From positions 310,001 to 374,000 of the forward strand of contig CAVPFX010000001.1 of assembly GCA_963703895.1 (NCBI GenBank): 64,000 nucleotides of DNA. Reading direction: 5' to 3'. The notes below the pieces were generated by a model. The model was not told the origin of the DNA. It saw only the letters and a program-made list of their open reading frames with translations, and did not search any database. The translations under genes were made by a program, and so were the position numbers. Source of the stretch: VRUE01 sp963703895 (GTDB taxonomy: Bacteria > Actinomycetota > Thermoleophilia > Solirubrobacterales > 70-9). Positions 18,050-25,630 of the stretch are shown piece by piece (position 1 is the first letter of the stretch; each line of letters begins with the position of its first letter).

Positions 18050-18814
18050 ATGGCGCGCAATGTGAAGACGGTCACTGAGTCCGGAGAGCAGGCGGAGCTG
18101 ACGATCGAGCAGCTCGCCTACGAGACCGGCATGTCGGTCCGCAACATCCGCAACCACCAGTCGCGCGGCCTGCTCCCCCACCCCGAGGTGCGGGCGCGGA
18201 TCGGCTACTACGGGCCAGACCACGTCGACCGCCTGCGCCTGATCCAGGAGATGCAGGCGGAGGGCTTCAAGCTGAGTGCGATCGAGCGCTTGATCGGCGA
18301 GCACGGCGTCGATGCCGACCGCTTCGTCGGCCTGCGCCAGGCGATCACCGCCCCCTTCGAGAGCGAGGCGCCCGAGGTCCTGACCCGCGAGGAGCTGGCC
18401 GAACGCTTTCACACCGACGACGACAAGCTGCTGGCCAAGGCGCAGAAGCTGGGCCTGCTGATCCCGCTCGGCGAGGAACGCTACGAAGCGCCCAGCCCGG
18501 CGCTGCTGCGCGCCGCCGAAGACGTGCTCGGCCGCGGCATCCCGCTCCCCGCCGCGCTCGCCGCGATCGAGAAGCTGACCCGCAATGCCCAGTCCTCGGC
18601 CCGCGCCTTCGTCAAGCTCTTCGTCGAGGAGCTCTGGAAGCCGTTCGACGAGGAAGGGCGGCCGGACGAGCGCTGGCCGGAGATGACCGAGGCGGTCGAG
18701 CAGCTGCGCCCGCTCGCCTCCGAGGCGCTCAACGCGACCTTCCGCCTCACCCTCACCGCCGAGATCGAGAAGGCCTTCGGCGAAGTGCTCGAACGGCGCA
18801 AGAAGAAGGGTTAG
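18050..18814 (+). CDS. MerR family transcriptional regulator
   Basis: This 254-residue regulator has an N-terminal MerR winged helix (about 14-85: LTIEQLAYETGMSVRNIRNH, then QSRGLLPHPEVR, IGYYGPDHVDRLRLIQEMQ, GFKLSAIERLIGE). A long C-terminal domain of about 160 residues has no cysteines or known ligand motif. It starts at ATG 18050. It diverges from the polytopic membrane operon and likely controls it through the GTTACC repeats between them. Its stop overlaps that of the convergent propeller gene. Confidence 0.92.
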   Translation: MARNVKTVTESGEQAELTIEQLAYETGMSVRNIRNHQSRGLLPHPEVRARIGYYGPDHVDRLRLIQEMQAEGFKLSAIERLIGEHGVDADRFVGLRQAITAPFESEAPEVLTREELAERFHTDDDKLLAKAQKLGLLIPLGEERYEAPSPALLRAAEDVLGRGIPLPAALAAIEKLTRNAQSSARAFVKLFVEELWKPFDEEGRPDERWPEMTEAVEQLRPLASEALNATFRLTLTAEIEKAFGEVLERRKKKG

Positions 18815-20181
18815 CTCTTCAGGGTCACCTTGCGGACTCGCGGGCCGCTGGAGATCCCGGCAGCGGTTGCCCGTGCCTTGATCTTGGCGACCGGCTTCCT
18901 GCCCACCGCAAGCTCCGCGGCGGCCGCTTTGCGCGCCTTGGCGGGGACCTTCAGCTTCAGCACCGCGGTACGGCCTGCCGCGACCTTGACGTTCTTGGCC
19001 GGGTTCAATTTCAGCTCGGCGGCAGGGCTTTTCGCTCCGCTCGAGGGAACCCTTAGGGTGCCGCCGGCACTGACGGAGCAGGCCTCGTCGCCACAGTTCG
19101 CCTTCAGCTTGATGAAACGGCCGAGCTGCTGCTGTCTCTTGCCCGAGAGGGTCAGCTTCAGGCTCCCCCTGCCGTTGTTGTCGCCACCGCCGCCGCCTCC
19201 ACCGCCCGACGACGAGGGGTTGTAAAGCCGGAAAAGGCGGGTGCTGGACTGGTCGGTGACCCAGATCTCCCCGTTGGGCCCGTTGGCCACCTGCCATGGT
19301 TCGGCGTCGAAGGGGAGCGAGGTGAAGGTGAAGGTCGGAGCGGCGGTGACCGCGAGCACCTTCGCGTTTCCAGGGGAGGCGACGTACATCGAGCCGTCAG
19401 CGCCGGCAACGATCCCGAAGGGATTGCTCAGGGTTCCTCCGGTCGGGGTCAGGGCGGTCGCATTTCCCAGGTTCTGGTTAACCGAGAAGTGAGCCACCTG
19501 GCCGGTGGAGAAAAGAGTCACCCAGAGGTTGCCGGCGGCGTCGGCGGCGATGCCGTCCGGAGCGCTCCCACCGGGAGCGCCGATCTCGGCCTCTTCGGAA
19601 AGCGTGCCAAGCGCGACGCGGCGGACCACGTCGCCTTCGAAGTCGGGAACGAAGAGCTTGCCACCCCGCACCTCGAGGTCGAAGGCCTGGCCGAGCGATC
19701 CCACCGTGAACGTGCCGCCGCTGCCGTCGGCGTTCGTGTGGCCGATTTTGCTGGCGCCACAGGAGCCGTCCGACGGCGTCGAGAAGTACATCAGCCCGTC
19801 GCCGCCGGAGACGATCCCCACCGGGCCGCAGCCGGCGCCGGTGGAAACGCTGTGAACCGAGGGCGAGGCGGCGGTGGCATCAAACCAAGCCAGCTTGTCG
19901 TCGCCGGTGACGCTGACCCAGACGCGGCCGTCCGGGCCGGTCGCCATCAAGGTCGGACCGTCGCCGACCGGGTAGTGGCCCAAGACCTGGCCGGACGGAG
20001 CTATGCGAACGACGCTGTCGGCGAACTCCTCGGCTGCCCAGATGTTGCCGTCGGGACCGAGGACGATGCCGCTGGTAGCCGAGTTGAGCCCGCTGACTTC
20101 CTGCACGGTGAAGGCGCTGGCGCTGGCCGGCGCGATGGCGAGGAGGGCAAGGACGAGGGCAATTGCGTTGGGAAGTTTGAT
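18811..20181 (-). CDS. Secreted Vgb-like (streptogramin lyase fold) beta-propeller protein
   Basis: Repeats such as GIVLGPDGNIWAAEEF, LMATGPDGRVWVSVTGDD and QVANGPNGEIWVTDQS mark a six-bladed Vgb/NHL propeller. A glycine linker (about residues 325-335) and a basic beta domain rich in lysine and alanine follow. The first canonical start, GTG 20106, removes the signal peptide. In frame upstream the codons read (ATC)KLPNAIALVLALLAIAPASASA, an ideal signal peptide. ATC at 20179-20181 occupies the start position, with AGGG 7 nt upstream and a stop just beyond. I therefore annotate from 20181 (456 residues). Antibiotic lyase activity should not be assumed. Confidence 0.75.
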   Translation of the reverse strand: MKLPNAIALVLALLAIAPASASAFTVQEVSGLNSATSGIVLGPDGNIWAAEEFADSVVRIAPSGQVLGHYPVGDGPTLMATGPDGRVWVSVTGDDKLAWFDATAASPSVHSVSTGAGCGPVGIVSGGDGLMYFSTPSDGSCGASKIGHTNADGSGGTFTVGSLGQAFDLEVRGGKLFVPDFEGDVVRRVALGTLSEEAEIGAPGGSAPDGIAADAAGNLWVTLFSTGQVAHFSVNQNLGNATALTPTGGTLSNPFGIVAGADGSMYVASPGNAKVLAVTAAPTFTFTSLPFDAEPWQVANGPNGEIWVTDQSSTRLFRLYNPSSSGGGGGGGGDNNGRGSLKLTLSGKRQQQLGRFIKLKANCGDEACSVSAGGTLRVPSSGAKSPAAELKLNPAKNVKVAAGRTAVLKLKVPAKARKAAAAELAVGRKPVAKIKARATAAGISSGPRVRKVTLKS

Positions 20182-20229
20182 CCGGGCACCCTACGTGCTG
20201 GGTAGAGTCACGGCCGATGAGCGAGACGA

Positions 20230-21243
20230 ATGGCTGAGACGGTCCTCGTCACCGGCGGCTCCGGTTTCCTTGCCGGCTGGTGCATGGTCGAGCTGCTCGG
20301 ACAGGGCTACGAGGTGCGGACGACCGTGCGCGACCTCGGCCGCGAGCAAGAGGTGCGCGAGGCGGTCTCGGCCGGCGGCCAGGCGGGCGAGAAGCTCGCC
20401 GTCCTCGCGGCCGACCTGACCAGCGACGACGGCTGGAGCGAGGCCGTCGCCGGCTGCGACTACGTCCTCCACGTCGCCTCGCCCTTCCCGCCGGTGCAGC
20501 CCAAGGACCCCGACGAGCTGATCGTGCCGGCTCGGGAAGGGACCCTGAGAGTGCTGCGCGCGGCCTTCGCCGCCGGCGTCAAGCGCACCGTCGTCACCTC
20601 CTCGGTCGCCGCGATCGCCGGTGGGGCCAAAACCCCTGGGCCGCTGACCGAGGAGGACTGGACCGACCTCGACTTCGACGGGCTCTCCCCCTACGTGCGC
20701 TCGAAGACGATCGCCGAGCGCGCGGCCTGGGAGCTGGCCCGCGAGCAGGGCGCCGAGGACCGGCTCGCCACCGTCAACCCCGGCGCGATCCTCGGACCGC
20801 TGCTCAGCCACGACGCCTCCTACTCGCTGGAGGCGATCCAAAGGCTGCTGAAGGGGATCCCGGGCACGCCTAAGGTCGGCTTCAGCTTCGTCGACGCCCG
20901 CGACGTCGCCGCCCTGCAAGTCAAGGCAATGCTCGCGCCCGAGGCCGCCGGCCAGCGCTTCATCGCCGTCACCGAGTTTCTCTGGATGGCCGAGGTCGCC
21001 GCGACGCTGCGCCGCGAGCTGGGAGACGACGCTGCCAAGGTGCCGAGCCGCGGCGTCCCCAACCTGCTGGTGCGAGCGATGGCGCTCTTCGACCCCGGCA
21101 TCCGCTCGATCACCAACCAGCTCGGCAAGAAGCTCACCTACTCGAGCGCCAAGGCCAAGACGACGCTCGGCTGGGCTCCGCGCCCGATCGAGCAGACGAT
21201 CGCCGAGACCGGCCGCAGCATGATCGAGCTCGGCCTCGTTTAA
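20230..21243 (+). CDS. NAD(P)-dependent extended SDR (dihydroflavonol-reductase-like)
   Basis: The 337-residue enzyme has the Rossmann motif VLVTGGSGFLAG (about 5-16), a VVTSSVAAI strand with the catalytic Ser, and the YVRSK active-site pair near residue 157. It matches the aldehyde/ketone-reducing extended short-chain dehydrogenases related to dihydroflavonol 4-reductase. The substrate is unknown. It is divergent from the propeller gene and ends at a 22-bp terminator-like hairpin. Confidence 0.9.
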   Translation: MAETVLVTGGSGFLAGWCMVELLGQGYEVRTTVRDLGREQEVREAVSAGGQAGEKLAVLAADLTSDDGWSEAVAGCDYVLHVASPFPPVQPKDPDELIVPAREGTLRVLRAAFAAGVKRTVVTSSVAAIAGGAKTPGPLTEEDWTDLDFDGLSPYVRSKTIAERAAWELAREQGAEDRLATVNPGAILGPLLSHDASYSLEAIQRLLKGIPGTPKVGFSFVDARDVAALQVKAMLAPEAAGQRFIAVTEFLWMAEVAATLRRELGDDAAKVPSRGVPNLLVRAMALFDPGIRSITNQLGKKLTYSSAKAKTTLGWAPRPIEQTIAETGRSMIELGLV

Positions 21244-21245
21244 TC

Positions 21246-21294
21246 GTTCCGGTGCGCTTTATGTGGCCCATAGCCACATAAAGCGCACCGGAAC
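21246..21294. terminator. 22-bp perfect hairpin between convergent genes
   Basis: Arms 21246-21267 and 21273-21294 are perfectly complementary around a 5-nt CCATA loop. The repeat starts 2 bp after the SDR stop and ends 10 bp before the end of the convergent AHSA1 gene. No U-tract follows on either strand. It best fits a bidirectional, U-less (I-shaped) terminator. Confidence 0.75.
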
Positions 21295-21304
21295 AGCAGC
21301 GAAG

Positions 21305-21769
21305 CTAAGACCACTCCTCGGCGCCGGAGTAGCGCAGCGAGCCCGGGGTGGTCAGCTCCTCGCCTGTCTCCAACAGGGTCTTCAGGCCGGAGAGGATCAT
21401 TGGCCAGCCGCCGAACAGTTCGGAGTTGGCGCCCTCGGGCAACTGATCGTGGGTGACGGTGAGCTGGCAGGAGTCGCCGACCGGCTCGATCTCCCAGGTG
21501 ACCCGCGAGGTGCCTTCGCCCTTGACGTCGTCGCTCCACAGCGCCGTGAAGCTCTGCACCAAACGCCGCGGCGGCTCGACCTCGAGGTTCTCCCCGGCCG
21601 CGATCTTGATCCCGGCGGCGGGGTGGACCGACTCGTAGCTCGAGCCCGGCGTCCAGTCCGAGCTGACCCCGACGCCGAAGTTGTACTTCGCCCGCAGCGC
21701 GGGGTCGGTGATCGCCTCCCAGAGCCGCTCGGGGGTGGTCTTGATGTAGATCTCGAAAACCTTCTCCAT
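21305..21769 (-). CDS. SRPBCC / AHSA1-like protein
   Basis: The 154-residue protein matches the activator-of-Hsp90 ATPase-like branch of the START/Bet v1 fold: IYIKTTPERLWEAITDP at the start, SSYESVHPAAGIKIAAG in the middle, and SRVTWEIEPVG and GWPMILSGLKTLLETG near the end. Proteins of this type bind small hydrophobic ligands. It lies 3 bp after an ArsR-type regulator, a common pairing in actinobacteria, and is surely in one operon with it. Confidence 0.92.
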   Translation of the reverse strand: MEKVFEIYIKTTPERLWEAITDPALRAKYNFGVGVSSDWTPGSSYESVHPAAGIKIAAGENLEVEPPRRLVQSFTALWSDDVKGEGTSRVTWEIEPVGDSCQLTVTHDQLPEGANSELFGGWPMILSGLKTLLETGEELTTPGSLRYSGAEEWS

Positions 21770-21772
21770 CGT

Positions 21773-22084
21773 CTACTCCTCCTTCTCCAGTTCTTGCTTG
21801 AGGCCGCTCAGGGCCGCTGCCCAGGGCTCCGCGTACTTGCTCACCCAGCGGTCGTGAACCAGCCGGATCGGGACGGGGTTGAGGAAGTGCAACTTCTCGC
21901 GGCCACGCTTGCGGGTCTTGACCAGGCCGGCCTCCTCGAGCACGCGCAGGTGCTTCATCACGCCGAAGCGCGTCATCGGCAGGCGTTGCTCGAGCTCGCT
22001 CAGCGTCTGCCCGTCGCGCTCGAAGAGCTCGTCGAGCAGGCTGCGCCGGGTGGGATCGGCAAGCGCCTTGAATACCTCGTCCAT
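21773..22084 (-). CDS. ArsR family winged-helix regulator
   Basis: The 103-residue protein is a minimal ArsR repressor: MDEVFKALADPTRRSLLDEL, the recognition region TLSELEQRLPMTRFGVMKHL, and the wing LVKTRKRGREKLHFLN. No metal-binding CxC is present, so it belongs to the non-metal group usually paired with AHSA1 proteins. ATG 22084 is chosen over an upstream start because a strong promoter ends 7 bp before it. It probably represses itself and the SRPBCC gene. Confidence 0.93.
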   Translation of the reverse strand: MDEVFKALADPTRRSLLDELFERDGQTLSELEQRLPMTRFGVMKHLRVLEEAGLVKTRKRGREKLHFLNPVPIRLVHDRWVSKYAEPWAAALSGLKQELEKEE

Positions 22085-22091
22085 GGCCGAG

Positions 22092-22121
22092 ACTATAGGT
22101 GACCAATTAGTCACATGTCAA
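22092..22121 (-). promoter_or_regulatory. Promoter and operator of the ArsR-AHSA1 operon
   Basis: Leftward, TTGACA (22116-22121) and TATAGT (22092-22097) are separated by 18 bp. A near-perfect palindrome, TGACTAATTGGTCA, and the wider GTGAC/GTCAC arms (22099-22103, 22110-22114) lie inside the spacer, where ArsR binding would block polymerase. Only 7 bp separate the -10 hexamer from ATG 22084, so the transcript is probably leaderless. Confidence 0.8.
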
Positions 22122-22128
22122 ATGAGCT

Positions 22129-22596
22129 TCACTCGAACGCGACTCGGCGCGCCTCAGCGGCGCCCAGATACGGCGTCAAGACAAACTGAATCGCCTCTCC
22201 CGCGATCGCCGGCAGCTCGGCCTCGCGGCCGAGCGAGAGGCGCTGGGCGACGAGCATCGCCACCCCACTCGCCATCGCCCGCTCGGTGATCTCGGGGAGC
22301 CGCTCGCCGTGGCTCGCCAGCTCCCGACCCGGTCCAAGCAGCCGGGCGACGTAGGCGATCATCCGCTCGTAGCGCTCGAAGCCAACGCTGCCCGCGGCCA
22401 GGGCGTCGTTGGTCAGCAACTGCGCCGCCGCCGGCTCCGCGGCGGCCCACTCGAGGGCGGCGCGGATACCGACCGCGACTCGGTCGGGCCACTCGCTCGC
22501 GGTCGCGCAAGCCGACTCGATCCGCACCTGCAGAGTCGCGAAGGCAGAATCGAAGGCAAAGGCGAAATCCTCTGGTTGCCGTGCGCTGCTGCCCAT
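22129..22596 (-). CDS. TetR C-terminal-like domain protein without a visible HTH
   Basis: The 155-residue, helix-rich product resembles the ligand-binding half of TetR-type regulators of this lineage (FAFDSAFATLQVRIESA, WPDRVAVGIRAALEWAA, EPAAAQLLTND, ending with TPYLGAAEA). A DNA-binding domain is missing: the sequence upstream in all frames shows no TetR helix-turn-helix. It may be a 5'-truncated regulator remnant or a stand-alone ligand-binding protein. The start ATG 22596 is uncertain. Confidence 0.6.
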   Translation of the reverse strand: MGSSARQPEDFAFAFDSAFATLQVRIESACATASEWPDRVAVGIRAALEWAAAEPAAAQLLTNDALAAGSVGFERYERMIAYVARLLGPGRELASHGERLPEITERAMASGVAMLVAQRLSLGREAELPAIAGEAIQFVLTPYLGAAEARRVAFE

Positions 22597-22668
22597 CCCC
22601 CCGCCCTGCTGCCGTTGGACCGGGAATGGTAAACATGAATGTCTGCAAGCGCAAGCCGCGCTCTGGCC

Positions 22669-22692
22669 GTTTGCTCAACAGCACCTGGGGTA
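22669..22692 (+). promoter_or_regulatory. SigF/SigB-type promoter before the DUF4235 gene
   Basis: CGTTT (GTTT at 22669-22672) and GGGTA (22688-22692) are separated by 15 bp, matching the GGTTT/GTTT-N13-17-GGGTA consensus of SigF/SigB-type stress sigma factors. The GTG start at 22704 is 11 bp downstream, so the leader would be very short. Confidence 0.55.
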
Positions 22693-22703
22693 GCCTCGCC
22701 AGG

Positions 22704-22979
22704 GTGAAGCTGCTTTTCACTCCGATCGGAATTCTCGCCGGCCTGGTTGCCGGTCTCGTCGCCCAAAAGGGCTTCGACCGGATCTGGGCGATCTTCGACG
22801 AAGAGAAGCCGCCGGAGGCCGAGGACCGCGAGGTCTCCTTTCCCAAGCTCGCCCTGGCGCTGCTGCTCGAGGGAGCGATCTTCAGGCTGGTCAAAGGCAT
22901 GGTCGACCGTGGCGCACGCGCCAGCTTCGCCTCGATCACGGGCAGCTGGCCCGGTGAGGAAAAGGGAGACGAGGTCTAG
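22704..22979 (+). CDS. DUF4235 family small membrane protein
   Basis: This 91-residue protein has a first helix LLFTPIGILAGLVAGLVAQK, the conserved FDRIWAIFDEEKPPEAEDRE loop (written FDRIWAIFDEEKPP here), and a second helix LALALLLEGAIFRLVKGM followed by a basic R-rich end. This layout defines DUF4235. Function unknown. GTG 22704 is chosen because the stress-type promoter ends 11 bp before it; earlier ATG codons would overlap the promoter. It overlaps the convergent MEDS gene by 4 bp. Confidence 0.8.
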   Translation: MKLLFTPIGILAGLVAGLVAQKGFDRIWAIFDEEKPPEAEDREVSFPKLALALLLEGAIFRLVKGMVDRGARASFASITGSWPGEEKGDEV

Positions 22980-23890
22980 GCGAGCATCGTCCGCAGGCGC
23001 ACGGTGGTGCCCAGCGCGTTCGAGCGGATCTGGACCAAGTCGCAGAGCTGATTCGCCAGCCAGAGGCCGCGGCCGCCCTGCTGGGTGGGCGGCGGGCGCA
23101 GTCGCCCGGCGAGGGGCTGGTCGATCGTGCCCCGATCCTCGAACTCGATCAGCAGGCGATCGTGCTCCCGCCAGGTGCGCAGGGTGCCGGCGCCACCCCC
23201 GTGAGCAACGCTGTTGGCGGCGAGCTCACTGGCGGCGGTGACGAGATCGGCCGTCTCCCGCGAGGCGATTCCGACCTCTTCCGCTGCGCGTTTCACGCGG
23301 CGCCGAACGGCGGCCAGTTGAGTGCGGCCATAGGCAAAGGCCTCGACGTCCGGGGGATGGTGCGACAGCTCTCCCTCAAAGCAATCTCGCCCGGCACTGG
23401 GCTCCTCGCCCGCCCTGTGGGCGCCGTCGCGCTCCACCGACCGGTGCGAGTGGGAAACAGCCTCCAGCACCTCGTCAGGTAGGGCGGCAGCATCGTATGG
23501 ACAGAGCAGAGACAGGCCGGCGGCAGAAGAGAAGGCGAGGTTGAGCAGGGACTCGTGGCGCTGGCACTCGTCTATCTCGGCGGCCCCGCGACCCGGCCAG
23601 ATCGGTTCGCCGATGCCGCGCGCCGGCCGGCCCTCTTGGCCGTCGATGAAGTCCCGCCAGAAGGGAATGAGCCGAGCGGGGTTGCGCCCCAGCTCCTCCA
23701 TCGCGACGAATTCGATCCCCTCCGCGTCGGCGCCCAGCTCACCCCGCAGCATCTCGGTATTGCGCTCGCTCACGGCCACCAGCGCCCGCTCGCCAGCGAC
23801 GAGGGCGGTTGTGAGGAAGGGAACCGTGGCGGCGAGAAACTGCTCGGGATCGCCGTAGATCAGTGCCTCATGCCGAAAACCCGGCTCCAT
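22976..23890 (-). CDS. MEDS-domain sensor with RsbW-like ATPase
   Basis: The N-terminal part (EPGFRHEALIYG, VPFLTTALVAGERALVAVS, CPYDAAALPDEVLEAVSHSH) is a MEDS (DcmR-type) sensory domain. The C-terminal 130 residues form a serine-kinase-like HATPase of the RsbW/SpoIIAB type (TAASELAANSVAHGGGAG with the N-box Asn, then FEDRG and GGRGLWLANQLCDLV). Such proteins regulate stress sigma factors by partner switching. The start is uncertain: TTG 24001, GTG 23917 or ATG 23890. I use the ATG because an opposing stress-type promoter occupies 23950-23976. Nearby SpoIIE phosphatase genes support the role. Confidence 0.85.
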   Translation of the reverse strand: MEPGFRHEALIYGDPEQFLAATVPFLTTALVAGERALVAVSERNTEMLRGELGADAEGIEFVAMEELGRNPARLIPFWRDFIDGQEGRPARGIGEPIWPGRGAAEIDECQRHESLLNLAFSSAAGLSLLCPYDAAALPDEVLEAVSHSHRSVERDGAHRAGEEPSAGRDCFEGELSHHPPDVEAFAYGRTQLAAVRRRVKRAAEEVGIASRETADLVTAASELAANSVAHGGGAGTLRTWREHDRLLIEFEDRGTIDQPLAGRLRPPPTQQGGRGLWLANQLCDLVQIRSNALGTTVRLRTMLA

Positions 23891-23949
23891 TTCGGTGTCA
23901 ACGCTGCCTGCGGTCACTTGCTCAGGGTCTTCGGCTGACTTCGGTCGCG

Positions 23950-23976
23950 GGTTTAGACGCTCTGTCTCATTGGGTA
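23950..23976 (+). promoter_or_regulatory. SigF/SigB-type promoter before the zinc-ribbon gene
   Basis: GGTTT (23950-23954) and GGGTA (23972-23976) are separated by 17 bp, an exact match to the mycobacterial SigF consensus GGTTT-N15-17-GGGTA. The predicted start of transcription lies about 50 bp before the ATG at 24033. Confidence 0.55.
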
Positions 23977-24032
23977 AAGAACATTCAGTCGTGTTGTCCA
24001 AGAGGACTTGGGAAGTCCGTGGGAGGTAGAAG

Positions 24033-24281
24033 ATGTTCAGCTGTGAACGGTGCGGAAGCAGTTACAGCGCCATGCATGCGGTAGCGATCGAGAATTGCCC
24101 TCGTTGCCAGGCTCGCGATCAAGTCACGTCGCAACTCGCCTTTAGACCTTTCGGGTTCCCGGAGGGCAAGAGAACGAAACTTCGCAGCGTGCCGCTTACC
24201 GTGGCTTCAGAACCAGCAGGCAGAGATCGTCGCGGATCGGCTTCTCCGCCCAGTCGAGGATCGCTCGCTCGACCTGGTTGA
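24033..24281 (+). CDS. Small zinc-ribbon protein
   Basis: The product begins MFSCERCGSSYS and continues with ENCPRCQARD: two CxxC pairs (C4/C7 and C22/C25), a treble-clef or ribbon-type metal site. GGGAGGT lies 7 bp upstream of the ATG, which is strong support for translation. The C-terminal half is basic and low in complexity, and it runs 86 bp into the convergent phosphatase gene. Function unknown; its promoter suggests stress induction. Confidence 0.6.
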   Translation: MFSCERCGSSYSAMHAVAIENCPRCQARDQVTSQLAFRPFGFPEGKRTKLRSVPLTVASEPAGRDRRGSASPPSRGSLARPG

Positions 24282-25227
24282 CGATCTCGCCTGCCGGCAG
24301 CTTCGTCAGCGGCGCCAGCAAGCGAGAAAGTCCCTCGAGTCCGAGCGGCTCTCCCCGCCTCCGCACGTCGGTAGCGCCGTCGGTGTAGACGAAGACGCCA
24401 CCGCCGCTCGGCAGCGAGGCCTCGCCGTTGCTCAGAGCCAGCTCGGCTTCGGCGCCGAGCAGATAGGTGGAGCTCGGCAGGGACAGCTGGTCGAGTCCCG
24501 GCAGGCACAGCGGCGGCGGGTGGCCCGCGAGCGCCCAGGAAAGCTGGCTTTCGTGCAGCCGCAGGCAGACGGCGCTGACCAGCTCCCGCTCGGAGCGCGG
24601 TCGTTCGCAGAGAGCGCCGTTGGCAAGCGTGAGCAGCTCCGCGGGATCGCTGGTGCCGGCGGCAAACGCGGCAAAGCGGGCGCGAACGAAGGTGGCCAGG
24701 CGGGCCGCCTGGGGACCGTGGCCGACCACATCGCCGACGATCGCGATGGCGGAGCCGTCGCGGCCGTTGGTGAGCAGGTAGAAGTCGCCGGAGACGCCGT
24801 GCTCGGAGGGGACGAAGGCGGCTGCCGAGTCGACCCTGGGCAGCTGCGGCAGCGCCGCCGGGGTCAGCGCCGCGCGGATCGCCTCCAGTTCCTCGGCCGA
24901 GTGCTCGAGTACCTGCTGGCGCTCGCGCAGGATCGCGATCAGCGCCGCGACGGCGACCAGAGCGATCATGCGAATGGCGAAGGCGAGGCCGAATTCGTGC
25001 ACCGGCTGGAGCAGCGCGCCGGCACAGTAAAGAACGCCGCAGCCGAGCACGGCGATCGCGGCGGCGCGGCGGCCGTACCACCAGGTCGCCATGCCAACCG
25101 GGATCGCGTAGAAGAAGCCGATGCCGATCGTGGAAGGTCCGGGCGCGGCCAGCCAAACGACGAAAACCAGCAGGGCGGCGGCGCAGATGCCGGCAACGCG
25201 CGCGCTATTCGAGGCGTTCCCGTGCAC
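24196..25227 (-). CDS. Membrane-anchored SpoIIE/PP2C phosphatase
   Basis: This 343-residue protein begins with four or five helices (about 10-105) and a short coiled coil (RERQQVLEHSAEELEAIR). A PPM/SpoIIE phosphatase domain follows, with the metal-binding signatures SGDFYLL, IVGDVVGHGPQAARLA, WALAGHPPPL, VFVYTDGATD and IRDDLCLLVL. Such enzymes dephosphorylate anti-anti-sigma factors and so release stress sigma factors. GTG 25227 is chosen because longer starts overlap the next gene upstream. It is the likely counterpart of the nearby MEDS/RsbW-like kinase. Confidence 0.88.
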   Translation of the reverse strand: MHGNASNSARVAGICAAALLVFVVWLAAPGPSTIGIGFFYAIPVGMATWWYGRRAAAIAVLGCGVLYCAGALLQPVHEFGLAFAIRMIALVAVAALIAILRERQQVLEHSAEELEAIRAALTPAALPQLPRVDSAAAFVPSEHGVSGDFYLLTNGRDGSAIAIVGDVVGHGPQAARLATFVRARFAAFAAGTSDPAELLTLANGALCERPRSERELVSAVCLRLHESQLSWALAGHPPPLCLPGLDQLSLPSSTYLLGAEAELALSNGEASLPSGGGVFVYTDGATDVRRRGEPLGLEGLSRLLAPLTKLPAGEIVNQVERAILDWAEKPIRDDLCLLVLKPR

Positions 25228-25279
25228 TGCGGCCGACCCTATAGGAGGCCCAGCCACAAGCGAACTGGATGGCGCAGGG

Positions 25280-25504
25280 CTAGCCGAAACGCTGGCGCAT
25301 CGGCTGGAAGGCCTGCCACCAGCCATCGTCCAGAACCGCGTGTTCGACGCTCTCGATCACCACGCCGTCGTCGTCTTGCAGCTCGTAGCTGACGAGGGGC
25401 GACCCACCTCCCCGCTCGACCCTGAGGATGTGGGCGATCAGCGTGTACGGCGGGCAGCTGAGCCAGCGCTCTCCGGGGCGGGGAATCGACTTGGTGTCGA
25501 CCAT
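25280..25504 (-). CDS. Small conserved hypothetical protein
   Basis: This is a 74-residue acidic-to-neutral protein (MVDTKSIPRPGERWLSCPP, LQDDDGVVIESVEHAVL, WWQAFQPMRQRFG). It shows no membrane helix and looks like a small beta-rich domain. I do not recognise the family. It lies 52 bp upstream of the SpoIIE phosphatase gene on the same strand, and its ATG is 10 bp after a perfect SigF-type -10 element, so it is probably part of the stress response. Confidence 0.65.
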   Translation of the reverse strand: MVDTKSIPRPGERWLSCPPYTLIAHILRVERGGGSPLVSYELQDDDGVVIESVEHAVLDDGWWQAFQPMRQRFG

Positions 25505-25514
25505 GCGCGCTCAG

Positions 25515-25539
25515 TACCCGTCTTTTGGGAAGGGAAACC
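25515..25539 (-). promoter_or_regulatory. SigF/SigB-type promoter before the 74-aa gene
   Basis: Leftward, GGTTT (complement of 25535-25539) and GGGTA (complement of 25515-25519) are separated by exactly 15 bp, a full match to the SigF-type consensus. ATG 25504 follows after 10 bp, predicting a nearly leaderless message. Confidence 0.65.
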
Positions 25540-25630
25540 AGGCCCAATTTGAAATCCCCTGCAGCGATTGCAGCCGTTAGAAAACTTTTGCCGTACCGTA
25601 TTAAGCGCAACCCATCGAAGGGGACTGAGC

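Noticed and set aside
18811..20181. Virginiamycin B lyase activity for the propeller protein
   Set aside because: The fold is shared by many non-enzymatic propellers, and the protein is exported with an extra C-terminal domain, so an antibiotic-inactivating role is not supported.
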